The notes beneath the pieces were generated by a model. It did no database searches and was not told the origin of the DNA. It was given only the letters and a program-made list of their open reading frames with translations. A stretch of DNA of 64,000 nt from Pictodentalium vernedei (taxonomy: Eukaryota; Mollusca; Scaphopoda; Dentaliida; Dentaliidae). The position numbers were made by a program, and so were the translations under genes. The stretch spans positions 665,943,838 through 666,007,837 of the forward strand of contig CM062296.1 of NCBI GenBank assembly GCA_031216915.1, in the 5' to 3' direction. Below are positions 22,324-36,306 of this stretch, in pieces. Every line of letters begins with the position of its first letter. Within the stretch, counting starts at the first letter, position 1.

Positions 22324-25216
22324 TGAGCTTCGAATCAATATAAAAAGTCCAATCCACTGAACCATACTGTGTGTTCCCTGTGTTTGCTTTGTCACAGAGA
22401 CTGAGTGTATCATTTGGGTGGATATTCCACCCTTGGAGTGATTTGCTGACCTTCCAATTATATGATAGGGAGTTCTTTGAAGAATAACTCTGGTATTGGG
22501 TGAGTAGATGAGTACAAGTGGAGTTTCCTCGAGCTGAAATTTGCAAGACTCCAGGCGGATATCCCAAACGGTGGGTGGGGATAGGAATTTTATAGACTCG
22601 TTCCACAAAAGACCCTGTAAAAGCTTTCTGTCTGATCCACCGTCAACTATGTTGTACTTTGTATCTCTTGAAAATGTTGAATAAATGTTGTTTAAACTAA
22701 GACCCTGTCATATCTCAAATAAAGGTGTACAGTTCATTTAGAGGGGACTGTCATTAAATCACCTGCACAGTGAAGTTTTTACCCCACACACTTGAAAGTT
22801 GATGCAAAGAAGTTTAGTCCTCAAGCCGTCCCCAAACAGATGCTGTATGTTTTTCATTGTTCATTTGTCTCTGTCGTACATACTTTTTTCTTCAATAAAC
22901 TGTGGATGTAGGCCTACATGTAAGCTCAACTTATTGTACTTTCACTTCTGGGAGAGAGGGCTTGACAGGTTTTAATTTTCATAAATTGTCACCAGATCGT
23001 TGAATCCTTTGAATATTCTACTTTCTTGCACCTCATTTATGGAACAAATATGATTATTATTTATTGATGCTGAAGGCTACATAAGCAGCTTGGGCCATAT
23101 TGTGCCGGTAGCCACATATGTGGCATAAAGTACCAATAAATATGGTTGATGATCACTATATTTCTCAATGTAAACATACAGGGAGCAGTCCTTCCCATGA
23201 ATATTTCTCCCCGGGAGTCATAATCTGCTCCCGGGAAATGAATCGTGGGAGTGATCTGTTCTCGTAAAATAATTGCACTGATGACCGAAGGTCAGAGCCG
23301 ACAGCCGAAGGCAGGAGCTCAGAAGAGTACGAGAGGGGTGTCCCCTCTCGGTGGGGGGTTCAGGGAAAATTCACTGCTGCTAGAGCAATTCTGGGGACCA
23401 TTCACAGGGCTTAAAATCTGTTTCAATTTGCGCGAATCACAGACACAATCACTCACTCGTATCCTTTGTTAGGAATTCTCAGGATCATAGTACAAATCCC
23501 AGTTTTTATCGTTGTAGGAACTGATTCGAAATAGTGTGGTATAATTCTCCCTAGAATATTGTGAAGCACTGATGTATTAACTCTTACGTCTTTTCCTACC
23601 AGTGACGGAAATAGTCACCCCACTTCATATTCCACTCTGTCAGCGTGGTATAAATCAAGCAAAAGAATTCTCTGATGCAAAGGGGGTGAGTAATACAGGG
23701 AGCGGTATATGTAGACTCATCCTGTCTGAACAGAGAAGATTTTTCTCTATTTGCGGCAGTTTTTCAGGTAGCAATCAGTAATGTTGGCAATCAGTAGGTG
23801 TGAATAAGCTTTGAAAACAGTCCTGTCAATATACAAAGCTCCCGTTTTATGACCTCAATTAAGAAATGCATTACTTAACAACAAGTAGGTGTAGAATTTA
23901 TATTTCCATGGGTCTTATGTTCTTTTATCATCAGTGATTAAGGATTAATGATGAAGAATGACTGAAAAGACCTGTTGAAAAAAAAAATCAGTTTGGGATA
24001 AAAAATCAAAATAAACAAAAAACTCATTTTTTCCGGCTGCCTTATTTGTTTAACGGGATGGGATTTTTCAGCAAATTTGCTGATTTCGGCGAATTCATGC
24101 CTCAAAAACAGAAACTTTGAAGAAATTAAGTATTTCTAAACTAACAGGTTCACTCTGTGTTCTTAGATTTGAAAAAAAAAAAAAAAAAAAAACGATTTAA
24201 GGGAATTTTCACAAATTTCAGCGAATTTTGTTACTTTCCTTTCTCATCCCTGTTGTTTACTGATAATCTTATAAGATACACTTTGCTCATGGTGACAACA
24301 AGACAGTTCGAAAAAGTTGAAGAGCAAACTGAGACAAGTTAAAGAAATAAGTATTACAAAAACTCACTTAGCTTCAGAAGAATTTACCCCAAAGTGTCTG
24401 ACAGTACTCTTTTGAACAAATCACCTGGAAATACAAGCAGTATGCCTGGTGATTGAAATTGGGGAGGAGGGGGGGCTTTAAAGTCATGTAGGCCTACGGC
24501 CTATTTTTAACCACTCTGCACTGGAAGGGGGGAAGGGCATTTTCAATCAACATTCAAAAATTATTGTTTATTTAACCCTTAGGATAATACAAACATGTGC
24601 GCCATTTGCCAAAAACAAGACCCCCCCCACTTTGCCTCAAAAACCCAACTCGTGACCACTCAGTCGTGATTTCAAAATCTTTTGTGTGTGTGTGTGAGGG
24701 GGTAAATCGAAATATTCAGGGGCCGGTTTGACTCGGGGATGGGCGGGTGAAATTGTTTGCCAGTCTTACAGCATGGCCACTAAAGGCCAGTTTGGGTTAA
24801 ATAGCAGGGACGGTTTGGATCAAAACATTGGGGGGGGGGGGGGGGGGGGGCGATTTTGGCCAGGGGACACTCTGAGCGATTCCCATCATGCTGAATAGCA
24901 ATTCGTGGCCCACTGTGTTTGTTATTGGGTGTAGCTAGTGATATGAAAAAGGCCTCAAAAAGGAATGAGAAGGTTTTAAATGATACTGAAAATTTGCAGC
25001 GAATTGCTCGTTAAGAATTCATTTGGGAGACTGAGCGGTATTATCAGTATTGGGATTTTTTGTGGTGATTTTACAAACAGATTTATCCATGTTTTCCAAG
25101 TCGAAGGAAGTCACAGTTATTAACTGATAAATGATGGTGTTAAAACCATTTTTATTAAGACGATCATCCGATTTGACCGCGGCTTTGATTTCACTGTCCA
25201 GGTTTCTTGTGAAAAT
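22324..25216. other. No gene; assorted low-complexity and repeat scraps
   Basis: About 2.9 kb without a supportable gene. It holds a GC-richer patch at about 23180-23400 (CTCCCGGGA motifs, then GAGAGGGGTGTCCCCTCTC, which also appears in similar form near 62310-62340), an A-run at about 24172-24192, a G-run at about 24831-24850, and pyrimidine-rich stretches. Confidence 0.45.
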
Positions 25217-25514
25217 GATAAATTTAAAGCAATTTGTATATTTTTTATACTTACCAATGACCCAGACTTAGCTGGTGCAAACTCGACAAAATCCAGGGCC
25301 AAACACAAATTTTGAACCCCCCAATCCCTCAAATTTGCATACAGAACCGAAAAATTCAAGACCTATCTGGTCCTCCATACTTTTGTTTACTGCATATGCG
25401 CGGTAACCAGGAAGGTACCGGAATTTATGCCATGCATCATTCTTTCTATAGTGCCTGCTAAATGTTATAATCAGCAGGGAGGTATGAGTGCCCACTCATG
25501 GGAGGGCCATCCCC

Positions 25515-25602
25515 GTCTGGGCCATTGGTAAGTATAAAAAATATACAAATTACTTTAAATTATCATATTTTTATACTACAACCAATGGCCCAGACTTAGC
25601 TG
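25515..25602. repeat. DIRS C internal complementary region
   Basis: Complement of C's left end (GGTAAGTATAAAAAATATAC...) fused at TATC/ATATTTTTATAC to the complement of C's right end. It places the termini of C at 25217 and about 32025. Confidence 0.85.
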
Positions 25603-26939
25603 AATAGTAAAAAGACTGGAGGGCCTAGGACTTAGAGGAAAATCCAATCTCTCAATTACTTCGATAAATAATAGCTCCTACAGGAGAATAGGAGAAGATA
25701 GAGGAATTACATATGTCCTTCTCTTATAAAAAAAAAAGAGAATGACATAACACCAACAATGCAATTGATAATTACATAATTTCTCCATTTAATGCCAGCA
25801 TAACTCCTTATGCTAATTCGGTGAAGGAAACCAATTATAAAGCTAGTCCAGAGAATGAGACGCTTTACACTCATAGAAAAGTGTCCAAGGATTGTATAGA
25901 AATGCTCGTATGACACTTGGCATATACAAATGCTTCACAGTGAGCTACACTTTAAAAACAGTGCATAAATGAGACATAGTTATTGCTTCACACTGAGCTA
26001 CAAATTAAAACCACCCAGCACCAATGCTGGACTACTGTCTGTGGAGGAGTTATTCCCTTGCTTTTCACTATAAAGCCAGATAACATAAGGGAAAAACTGC
26101 ACCCCACCCCTCCCTTACCCTTGTTCTGAGGGAAGATTCCTTGGTATGAAGAGGGCATCGGAATGGTGTCAGTGCTCAAGCAGACTGCCTAAGACATCTT
26201 CCAGATGTAAGATTAATGGATGACATACTGATCAACAGAAAGAGGACCTAAAGATCTAAGGTCACCGGAGATAGACTCTAAATTTCTAAGGTAAAACTTG
26301 GTAAATGAAGAGGCCTGTGTGCAGTAGGCAGCCTTCGTAAGATCAGTAATGACTATACTGTTAGAATAAGCCCAAGAAGCAGACAGTGCTCTAACCTCAT
26401 GTGCTGAAATCTTGCTGACAGAACGTCGATCTGAATATAGACTTTCTCCTACCGCTTAACCAGAATTTGATTCTTAGCCAAGAATCCCACTTCCGTAGTG
26501 AGGGTAATAGTATTACCAACACTACGGTAATGGGAATCATCAACAGATAATGCATGAAGGTCACTCACTCTTCGGCCAGAAGCAAAGGCTAAGAGAAAGG
26601 CTGTTTTATAGGTCAAGAATTTTAACTCTACATCATCTAACGGCTCAAACGAAGCTTCAACAGAACCCAAGCCAAATTCCATTTAGGAATTAATCTGAGG
26701 GTCTAGGTCTATTAATGGAGAAAAGAAGAATTTGATGCAATAGCCAAGTTATCATGATGAGCATAAGTTTCTGTTAACATAGATTTATAGCTCTTAATTG
26801 TGACGGACTGCAAGTTTAATACGTCAAACAAGTAGACTAGGAATTGGCAATCTGAGGAATGGGTGCATCGTAAATGTCTACAGACCGGTCCATAACCAAG
26901 AGAAGAAAACCCTCCACTTGGCTGCATAATTCAACGAAG

Positions 26940-28860
26940 AGGAGATCCTCCTACAGTTAGAAATTGCGTCCACTGCTCGTCCTGTAAAATGTTTTCCGTG
27001 CAAGAAGGACTGCACAACTTTAATAATATGTGAAGGTTGAGACCTTCTGGGTTGTGATGCAGTGGGTGGGACTTGATAGAAGGTCCTTTCAAGGGGGAAG
27101 CTTCCGGGGAATGTCCCATAACAGACACCTGAGAAGATTGATCCACGGTTTCTGTGATGACAGAGGTGCTACTAGCAGGATTTTGCAGTGAGACTGTTTG
27201 ATTTTTAACAGAATCTGCTGAATCAATGGAGCAGGAGGATATGCATATCCTATCATTCCGTCCCATGAGATCGATAGAGCGTCTACTGTGTATGATCGAT
27301 GATCTAGACACAACGACACGAATATATTGTTCAGGTGTGTCACAAAAAGATCTATCATGGGACGATCCCACTGGTAGCAGAGCTGACTGAATACTTGCTT
27401 GTTGAGAGTCCACTTCGATGGTAACAGACGACCTTTTTGAGAGAGCGAGTCTGCTAGTACGTTCAGATGACCCGGTATATGATGAACTGAGAGATGAAAG
27501 TTGTGACTCAGAACGAATAGGAGAATCTTCTCCGTTAATTTGCATAACAGAATCGAATGAGTGCCCCCCCTCCCCCCCCCGGTTCCCGAGATAAGCCACT
27601 ACCGTTGAGTTGTCAGACAGAATCGGAACATGGATGTTTGCTACTTCAGCAATCCAATGTTGTAGTGCTCGCCGGATAGACATCATCTCCTTGATGTTTA
27701 TGTGCTTCTCTAGGAACCGAGGGTCCCAAAAACCCTGACACTTCAAGTCTGCGGGACTTAGGGACACACCCCAGCCCATCAGACTCGCATCCATCATAAT
27801 CGTGAAGACCGGATCCGGAAGTTGAAGCAGAACTCCCCGAGTCAGCCACTGGGGATCCACCCAAATCTAAACCTTTTGTTTTACTAGGTCTGCTAAAACA
27901 ACCTGTGTTTCAAGCGAATGCGTCTTCACACTCCAGTTCTGAGTAAAGAAAATCTGGAGGGGACGCATGCGCAGACTACGCATCGGAATAAGATCCGCAG
28001 CCACTCTGCACAGCCCCATCAGTCGCTTAAACTCACTCGCAGTCACTGCGGGAGAGTTTAGACAAAAGCTAGCATAACAACTGGCTAATTCCGCATTGGG
28101 TAATGGCAGGCGAACCAGGTTGCTGTGAGTCCCAAAGCTCATTCCCATGTGAATGAAGGACTTGGACGGAGCTAGATCCGACTTTTTCTCGTTTACTATG
28201 AAACCAAGACGTCGGAACAACTGAAGCAGACCCTGAACATCGTTCTGAAGAATAATTCTGTTGCCGTATCTCTGAAGAATGCCGTCAAAGTAAGTCGATG
28301 TTAACACTGCCGAATGAGCTCGGAAGTATGACATTACCGAGTTCATTATTTGAGTGAAAGCCCAAGGAGCCAGGTTCAGACCAAAGCACATCGTTCTGAA
28401 CTGATAAACCTCTTCTTGCACAGCAAAACGCAGGTACTATCTGAATGCCGGATGTACCAGGACATGAAAGTATACATCCTTTAGATCTATGCTTGCCGTA
28501 TAGTCACCCACTCGATTGCTCACTCTTACCGACCGAATGGTTCAATATAGAACTTTGGAGCTATGATCAATTTGTTTATCCAGCCCAAGTCTATTACCGG
28601 TCCGAATAAGCTGTCTGGCTTTGGTGCGAGAAACAGGTGACTGTAGAAACCTGGAGAATTTTGATTCTCGACAACCTCTATTGCTTTCTTCGATAGGAGA
28701 GACTGTACCTCCGCAAGGAGAGACTCTCTTTGGAAGAATTCGCCAGAAGATTTGTTCAACGCAGACTTCTTGTAAGTGGGGCTTTGCTCGGAATGATAGC
28801 TGCAGGCCTGTCGAGACTACATTTCTCACCCACTGATCTTCCGTAATTTCCATTCAGTTT
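26940..28860 (-). pseudogene. DIRS C reverse transcriptase / RNase H remnant
   Basis: Recognisable by QFRTMCFGLNLAPWAFTQ, the LGMSFGTH-type region (here HMGMSFGTHSN), TKARQ-type finger remnants and an RNase H stretch TIMMDASLMGWGVS with INIKEMMSIRRAL and SDNSTVVAYLG. These pieces follow the same order as in A. It is a broken fossil. Confidence 0.85.
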
Positions 28861-28879
28861 TTTACAAAGTTGATAAACT

Positions 28880-30950
28880 TCCACCAACTGGAAAGCAACA
28901 GAGGTCTAGACCATCACATGTACGACTTGCGAGGCTTGTGGGAGGAGAAACTACATCCTCCCTGCAAAGAATCTCGTCCCATCGGCCCATGAGCATCTGA
29001 CTTATAGTCTATATGAGACATGCGTCCCCTTTTTGCTATATTGATGACCTCCGGAGTAACTGTAAGAGGGTTTCCTAGACCCTCACGAGGAGCTCCCTTT
29101 GATGATTGGGAACTGGAATGACCTCACCTACTCCAGCCAGCTGATGCATATTGTTGAGACGCTGATCTCAGTAACAGTGCGCTGGAAGTTTTTTTGGTAG
29201 CCTGTTCATAGGGAAAGCGTGTCGTCAAACAGTGTGTGTCCGGAGACTGGAGCAACTCGGAGAGAGCTTTTCACCTTGTCATCGATAATTGATGACAACA
29301 CAAGGGCTGCACCAACTCCAGTGGTATGTGGCATACATGACTGCCCTGGAAAGAACTCTTAGCGAGGAACTAAAATCCTCAAATTCCTTTTTATTTAGAT
29401 GCTGCGCCACAGCCCTGATATGATCTACATAGGACATAGCATCCAGAATCACTCTATTAGATGAAATAGAAGATTCCATCACATCCGAGCGTAAGTTGAA
29501 TGATGTAGGCAAGGATATATCCAAACACCCAGCCTGCTCATCCAGACACAGAGGAGCTCTCTGAACATCTTCACCAACCGTTTTAAAATAACGTGCTGAT
29601 TAAAGATGCAGATAAGAAACCGCTTTTCTTTTTCGAACTTGCTAGGTTGAATATGGCATTGTTAATGTGACTGAAGGCCTCCAACACTTGCCAAGGTAGT
29701 CCCAGGAAGGAAAGAACATCATCTTTCTTTAGCACGACATCCTTGTCTAGAGACAACGGTTTCTGCCTAGCAAACACAGCTTGCTGATCAGGTGGAACAA
29801 GGTCAGGATAGTATTAATGAATGAAATTCATCACTACCATATGTTGTTCTGAAAGGGAAGGGTAATCCTCCTCCTTCCCCCTTTCACAATCCGACTGATT
29901 CAGCTGAGAATTTCGGTCAACAAATCTGAATGTACAGATGACCGGACCGACCCAGCACCGTCTGACAGCTCATCACTGCAAAAGGTTGCGCTTGCACTTG
30001 CTGGGAAGCTGCGCAATCTGCAACAGCAAGTCCGTTACAGAGGCTCGAGGAGCAGCGGTCTTCTGTTTTTTTTTCGAATGTCGATCCTGGGATGGAGATC
30101 CAGATGCAGATCTCTTCTCCGAACATCCCAATGAATGAGTCTGGGATCACTAGCTACTGGATGGGCCGACTTCACAGGTGAAGACTGGGAACGCGTCTTC
30201 GCGCGGCTGCCTGGATATCCGAAGTCGGGTAGCTAGTGTGCGGTCGTGTGTGCTTATCTGAACCTGAGGAAGAAACTGTAACTGTAGTTGACCCCGGCTG
30301 CAGTTTAGACGGAGCGTCCTGAGTGACGAGTGTGGACGTTAGCTCCGACTCAGTCAAGTTTCTCAAAACAATATTTGGCCCCAAATGCTGTCGGGTTAGA
30401 GAAGACCTTGCCGAGCTTCCAGAAGAGAAACTTGCAGGCTTTTTCCCTTTTGCCATCGCTGCTGGGTGAGCTTTAGTTTTTGAGGTGCTCGCTCAAAATG
30501 AGGAATTCCCTCGCCCGCAACAGACTTACTCGGCCCCCCACTAACGGGGTAACCACTTCACCGGTCGAGCTAGCTGCCTGCAAAGGAATAAGACCACTAA
30601 CTAGAGGCCTTATCCCTTGATTAATATTTATGAGCACCTTTGCAGCTAGCTCTGTTTGCTCATCAGAGTGTGATGATGGCAGCACATTAAGGATGGGGGT
30701 CGCAATACCATCACCATGTTCTTGTTCCTCTGGAAAAGAAAGTGAAAAACTCGAATTATCCTGTGGTGACAGCTCCAGCATCGGAACTTCACCGCCGGCA
30801 ACATGCCGTGACACCCGTCTCCAACGTCTGGCATCCCAATTTACACAAGTAGGACAAGAATCTGTAGGAGTGCATCAACTACAGGCAAGACAACAAGCAT
30901 GTAAATCCGAGGAAGACTTCCTCGCCTTGTATTAGAGCAGTAAGCTTTCA
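28880..30950 (-). pseudogene. DIRS C gag-like remnant
   Basis: Several blocks align with the gag-like region of A, including the helical section and, at the right, a Cys-rich start on the minus strand. It is broken. The spacing and order relative to RT match A. Confidence 0.7.
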
Positions 30951-32086
30951 TAATTAATTACAATCAAAAAACAAAGTCGATAGCACTCCTACAAGTTCAA
31001 CAACAAAAATACCTGATAAGGATACATGAAAATAGCAATTAAATTAATTTTGAAACAATTATAAAAAAATGTTCGAAATTTTTTTTTTGAAAATGCCCAA
31101 GTTCCCAAAGGGAACATCATTATCCCAAGGGCATCCCGATAGAGCCAAAGTGTGGACAAACGCCAATTTTTTTTAGCTACAACACCGGAATCATAATCAA
31201 TGTATCCTACAATAATTCTAAAGTATTATAATACTACATACTACATGTTAAGGGCGTTGCCAAATGTAAACAAAATCAATAGAAAAAAACGGAAACAAGA
31301 CAACAGGCACACAAAAAGGCCTAAAGTCAGTAACAGTTTAAATGCTATCAGATGCAAAGCTAGATCTTCATACGATGAAAAAACGATACATCGGATAGAA
31401 AATGCAACATCAAAATGACACCCCTAGGGTGAGGACATAACCATGGGGATAAACAGAATAAACATTCTGTAACACATGTTAAACTCCCAAGAAAAATTTC
31501 AATAAAAACAGCCAAAAAGCTTAGGAGTTTAACAGGAAGGATAGAGAAGGAACACTTAACAAACAGTAGGTAAATCATTAACAAGAATGATGACGTCAGA
31601 CGCATGTCCCGAAAATGGAAAACATAAAATAATTTTTATAATTATTGTAAAGTTACAGCCCTCAACATCTCAAACCACCGTTGTTCACATCCATTATCCA
31701 TTTATAGCCTTGAATCCTCCAATTCTTTCATTGATTTGTGTCTGGCATCCTCAAAAAAGGACATTTAAAGCACAGAAGTCAGCTCATTGTTTACTGACTT
31801 AGGGCCAAACAAAGAATTATGCTTGGCGCTGCCAGTTCTGGTACCTTCCTGGTTACTGCACATGCGCAGTAAACAAAATGATGGAGGACAAGATAGAACT
31901 TCAATTTTTCGGCATTGTAAGCAAATTTTGGGGATTGGGGGGGGTTCAAAATTTGTGTTTGGCTCTGGATTTTTATCGAGTATGCACCAGCTGAGTCTGG
32001 GCCATTGGTTGTAGTATAAAAATATTAAAACTGGTCGTTTCGACAATTTTTTCTACGTTTTTTCTTTCATGGTCACCACTAATTTA

Positions 32087-33116
32087 TAGTGATGAACCGA
32101 TTATCAAAACCTGCTGTGAACCCATTACCGATTATTTCTCTGCCGATTCCGATGGTTGAAATAGGACCAAGAACAACATCTGTTAGTGCCTGTTATACTG
32201 CAGAATTTTTGTTGATAAATCACCAATTACGAAAGCTTAATACCATATAAATTCTCAGAGTATGCATGTTTAGTGCTGGGCAATATTAGCCAAAATAATA
32301 TTTGCATTTTTGGTGGTTGGGGTGGGGGAAGATCGTTATAAGCGACACAATCACACGATATTGTTCTCTTGTGAAGATTGTGGTTTATTCTGGTAAATAG
32401 TGTTAGTACGGTTTTGTGTAAGGATACAATACACTTGGCTACATTAACCAGGAAAATAATGAGCACACATACTTTGCGTCTTAACTGAATAACTTTGATG
32501 TTAATGTGTGTTGTTGTTTGGTGCCTTGTTTACAAAAACTCATGTGACGTCAGAATATATTATTTAATGTTTATTGTTCAACTTGTTACCTCCCTTCATG
32601 TGTTCATTCAGTGTTAAAAAATGAACACGACGAACTTAAAACGTGTTTGTGACAGTCATGCGACTTATACATGTATGTTGCATAACAATCATCTACCATC
32701 GAAAAATGAGTGTTTTTTTAGTTTTTCTCCAATTTTAATTTCTCATTGTATTGTGATGCTTGCACCATGAAGTACTTCAGACTACCGACTGAACACATTT
32801 TATTTATACATGTACCCAATGCAACTTTGTACAGCACCATGATTGAAGACCAGTGACTTCGATCAACTGGGAATAGAGGCGATTTCGTACTGATTACAGA
32901 TGGTAAATTCTGTAATATCTCGGATCTGCAAATCCCTAAATATCCTGATATGCACATAACACATTTTAATGGGGAAACTTTATCGAAAAGGCCAGATATC
33001 AAACAGACTTTAATAGTCAGTGTTAAATATAGATTAACCGGAAACTGCCAGTTGTCATAATCTGCCGATGCCCCATAATCGAACGGTTCCAATTGCCGAT
33101 TATCGGTTCATCACTA
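32087..33116. mobile_element. hAT-like non-autonomous element, 1030 bp
   Basis: Terminal inverted repeats TAGTGATGAACCGAT and ATCGGTTCATCACTA are perfect complements. A perfect 8-bp duplication CTAATTTA lies at 32079-32086 and 33117-33124. No transposase frame is visible. It starts only 61 bp right of DIRS C. The left end matches that of 21436-22315, so both probably belong to one hAT group, but their interiors differ. Confidence 0.88.
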
Positions 33117-33372
33117 CTAATTTACCAGACGAACCTGATTCGAAATGATATTGATGGATGTTCGAGTCCAGTAACAACACATTTCTTTTCCTAATTATAT
33201 GTGTCGGAGATCAAAGTTAACAACCTCGTAAATAGCGCACTACATTCTGCGTTACATAGTGCAGACGTTATCACATGTTTAACGAGGTTTACTTGACTGT
33301 TCTGCACTAGATAGCACATTAACTAACAAGTGTTTTCTGCACTAGACGTGACAGGACTTCTTGTTTTAACTG

Positions 33373-34154
33373 TACATACCAACCTTCATTTTAATGTATA
33401 ATTTGTGTATATTTAATTTGAATTTATGGAATATAAGAGGTGGGAATTTCAAAATAAACAAAATTCTACATGAATTACTTATATAACACCTTAAAGATGT
33501 AGTTCAGTGATCTGAAAATAGTGGCTACCACTCTACGTTCCGATTCCTACCATTCAAATCTGTGGTAAAATTCCCCAATAAGTTTTGTTGGGAACGTAAA
33601 ACATGAAAATAGGAATATATATCAAGCTTTCACCCTTATTACTGGCTGCATTTGATAGTACACATATTTCCTTACATTGGGGCGGAGTTTATTGATCCAA
33701 ACTATGTTTTATCCTTTTTTTTTATCGTGATTTTAACACAGCAAAGCATCGACGATCGCTTCGATGTTGCCCATGTTTTTGGCACAACCCGGAGTTGCTG
33801 CCGGAACAAATATCGACACGGAAACATGATCGCATTTGCGCAGTTGAGGTCAATTATGATCATTGCATGGGGGGTTTTATTAGGAGTTACCATTTGACCA
33901 CAAGTTGTTCTCAGGAAATATTATTGATTTATCACTTCTGGTACAAATATGGTAGCAGACTCTCAGGAAAAAGTGGCGTCTGCTGTCAACTCTACGAGTT
34001 GATTTCATATATTTTTCGTGTTCTATACCTCCCAACCTTCATTTGGATATATAGTTTGTGTATATTTAATATGAGTTTAAGGAATATCAGAGGTGGGAAT
34101 TTAAAAATAAACTGAATTTAATTACTTATATAGCTCCTTAAAGATGAAGTACAG
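33373..34154 (+). repeat. Dispersed repeat bounded by ~130-bp direct repeats
   Basis: 33373-33506 and 34023-34154 are diverged direct copies (shared GTGTATATTTAAT and AGAGGTGGGAATTT). Between them, 33497-33900 aligns with 42469-42860: both start AGTTCAGYGATCTGAA and share CCTTATTACYGGCTGC and TTTATTGATCCA. It could be a tandem duplication or a non-autonomous element with direct terminal repeats. No coding capacity. Confidence 0.7.
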
Positions 34155-36049
34155 ACTACAGTTATTCAGGCATTAACAATTCAGACGATGTTGAGCCTTA
34201 AAAAAATCGAATTTGAAGAGCATTTCAAACTAAAATTTTATTCTAGGTTTGTGAAGTAATATGTTCCCCATCGTCTTTGAAAGTTTTGCGTGTTCATTGT
34301 TGTTTTTTGTTGACAAAAGCAATTTTTTTTTAAAAGACTGAATGTACGCCGAAAGAAAATTTTGAAACGCAAAACAACAAAAAAGGTTTTCGTCTTAACT
34401 ACGGGAAGAGAAATATAAAGAGTTGGAATGTAAGTATTATTATTTGAACAGGTTCCTCTACGCTTCCATTTCAACAGCGAGTCGAGTTGTCAATACCGGG
34501 TCACTGTCAGACATACGTCAGTCCTTCCCATGAGACGGGCACTATAGCACTCGCGCCCGTCATTCCTGTTTCCAGAGTGCAAAAAACCACGCTCGTGTTT
34601 TGACCAGGCATATATTATTATCAAGTAAGGAGAAAGGTTTCAAGCGACGCGATTACTATATTTTAATTATTTACTGTAAAATTACCGGAAATTTAGTGAA
34701 AGACCGGCATTTATGGCCTGGAATCATGATAATCAAACATACCATGTATTGCTGTCACTGCTATCAAAATCTGGTAATTCATTCCAGTTGAGAAATCATT
34801 TCTGTGTGAACAGTCAATTATTTTTTATTAAGTAACAAGGGACGAATATCTGGCAGTGGGCTTTAGTAACAGCATGAATGTATTCAGCACAAATCCTATT
34901 CACTTCTTCTGTTTGGAAAAACCTGATGTTCTCTGCGAGGTCTGTGCTTCCTGGTCCAATCACCATTCAGTTTTCACCAATGGAGCAAATTTATCAGCTC
35001 CGCATAAATTATAGCCGCAATGTGCGCTTTTTTGTTACTTGGCGCCTGACACATCGTCATGACCCAAAAGTTGGGATTCGGAACATTCCTTTAATGAAAA
35101 CCATGAAAGCACCAAATCGTCCAGCTTTCATGTTACCATTCTCATCCAGCTTTCATGTTGCGGTTCGATACGGATATGCCCAAATACCGTACTGAATGCA
35201 CAGTGTTGTCAACTGGTGGCTGCATTCTTCGTTGCATGTTAATTGTTCTTGCCAACAACACAACCATCAGACATCACTCCCAAGCATTCTCGCCAAAGAA
35301 TTGCCGCCGCCAAATCTTTTTTTTCTAATCGACGGGGCTGGATGCACGATAGCGCGCATCACTTCAAATAGTAGCAAGCGATGTAGGCTATACCGTGCCT
35401 ACGGTTTTCAAAATCGAAAGACTGTACCGCGCAGCTCCGACTCCGCCGAATCGCCTTGCATTTTCCATGAAAATCACTTTTGTTCTGGTGGCTTGTAGGA
35501 TGTCAATCTACTTTTAATTTGGGTGGGAACAAATTTTTTTTTCTACCTGCATGTTAAAATTTTCACTGGAAAATTGTAACATGCTGTTATAGATTCACGA
35601 GTGCATAATGCCCCCGTCTCCATTTTTACGAGGGCATTTTATTGCTCCCTTGGGATTTTTTTCCTAGGAAGGACTGATGCGTAGTAAAACCTTTTGAAAC
35701 ACTGCTCAAGTTGAACTATTTTTAGAAAATTAATGCAAAACTACTGTATTTGATCCACTTCGTTTTCACTTCTTTCCACTGTAAAAGTTGTGACTAGTGT
35801 GGTGAAATTAATTCAGAGAACACACAAAAGACTTTTTGTGTCCAATAAATACATATAAAGTGAGAAAACAGATAGCCAGTGGATGCCAAAGAGGGTGATT
35901 CTTTACAGACACAAGTCACCTGTTACTGACCAAATTGTGACAGTCAAACGATCTAATTTTATAAAATAAACAGAAGTTTCATCTGAAGAATTCCACTGCA
36001 ATAATGAGTGTCTGATACCTGTCTGTCAATAACAAACTACAGCGCACTG
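34155..36049. other. No gene seen
   Basis: A few open frames of 60-105 codons (for example 34878-35195 and 35196-35498, plus) have no family resemblance and no clear splice context. A GCCCGTCTC/GAGACGGGC-type block near 34530 and a CCCCCGTCTCC block near 35611 suggest repeat scraps. Confidence 0.35.
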
Positions 36050-36306
36050 TCAATGCTGCGATGATTCGTGCAACGCCAATGATGTTTTAAAACTCGTTGG
36101 TGACAAGTCCATAAATGTGACAGAAATTATCCAAATGACAAGCACTATTGAGAGGGTGTAGACATCATGAAGATACACTTGCATACCATTACCAAGTTGT
36201 GTCATTCCATCAAGTATTTTAGGAGTTATGGTGTTTTTTAAACTCGTTGGTGACAGACCGACCGGCATTGCCACATATAGAGCTGCTCGTCGCAGCTAAA
36301 AACAAA
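36050..36306 (-). other. Unrecognised minus-strand open frame with an internal direct repeat
   Basis: A 74-codon frame on the minus strand reads LSPTSLKNTI near its start and LSPTSFKTSL near its end, because the DNA string AAACTCGTTGGTGACA is repeated at about 36091-36106 and 36240-36255. Between them lies a hydrophobic run (TLSIVLVIWIISVTF). Codon use looks plausible but I do not recognise a family. The repeat suggests a mobile-element end as readily as an exon. Confidence 0.2.

Larger units (their letters stand above)
25217..32025 (-). mobile_element. DIRS-type retrotransposon C, decayed, separate lineage
   Basis: A fossil DIRS element of about 6.8 kb in the same orientation as A and B. 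Its ends are inverted repeats (left from 25217, right to 32025) with GGCCCAGAC/GCCATTGG variants that differ from A and B. Its internal complementary region at 25515-25602 joins the complements of its own two ends. Recombinase-like remnants lie at about 26200-26940, RT/RNase H-like at about 26940-28860 and gag-like at about 28880-30950, including the Cys-rich start. It is broken, with more than ten breaks. The protein remnants are clearly related to A but more distant than B is. The ends show no target duplication. Confidence 0.9.

Noticed and set aside
33652-34115. A host exon in the open frames over this interval
   Set aside because: The DNA is a dispersed repeat also present at 42469-42860, where the frames are not kept.
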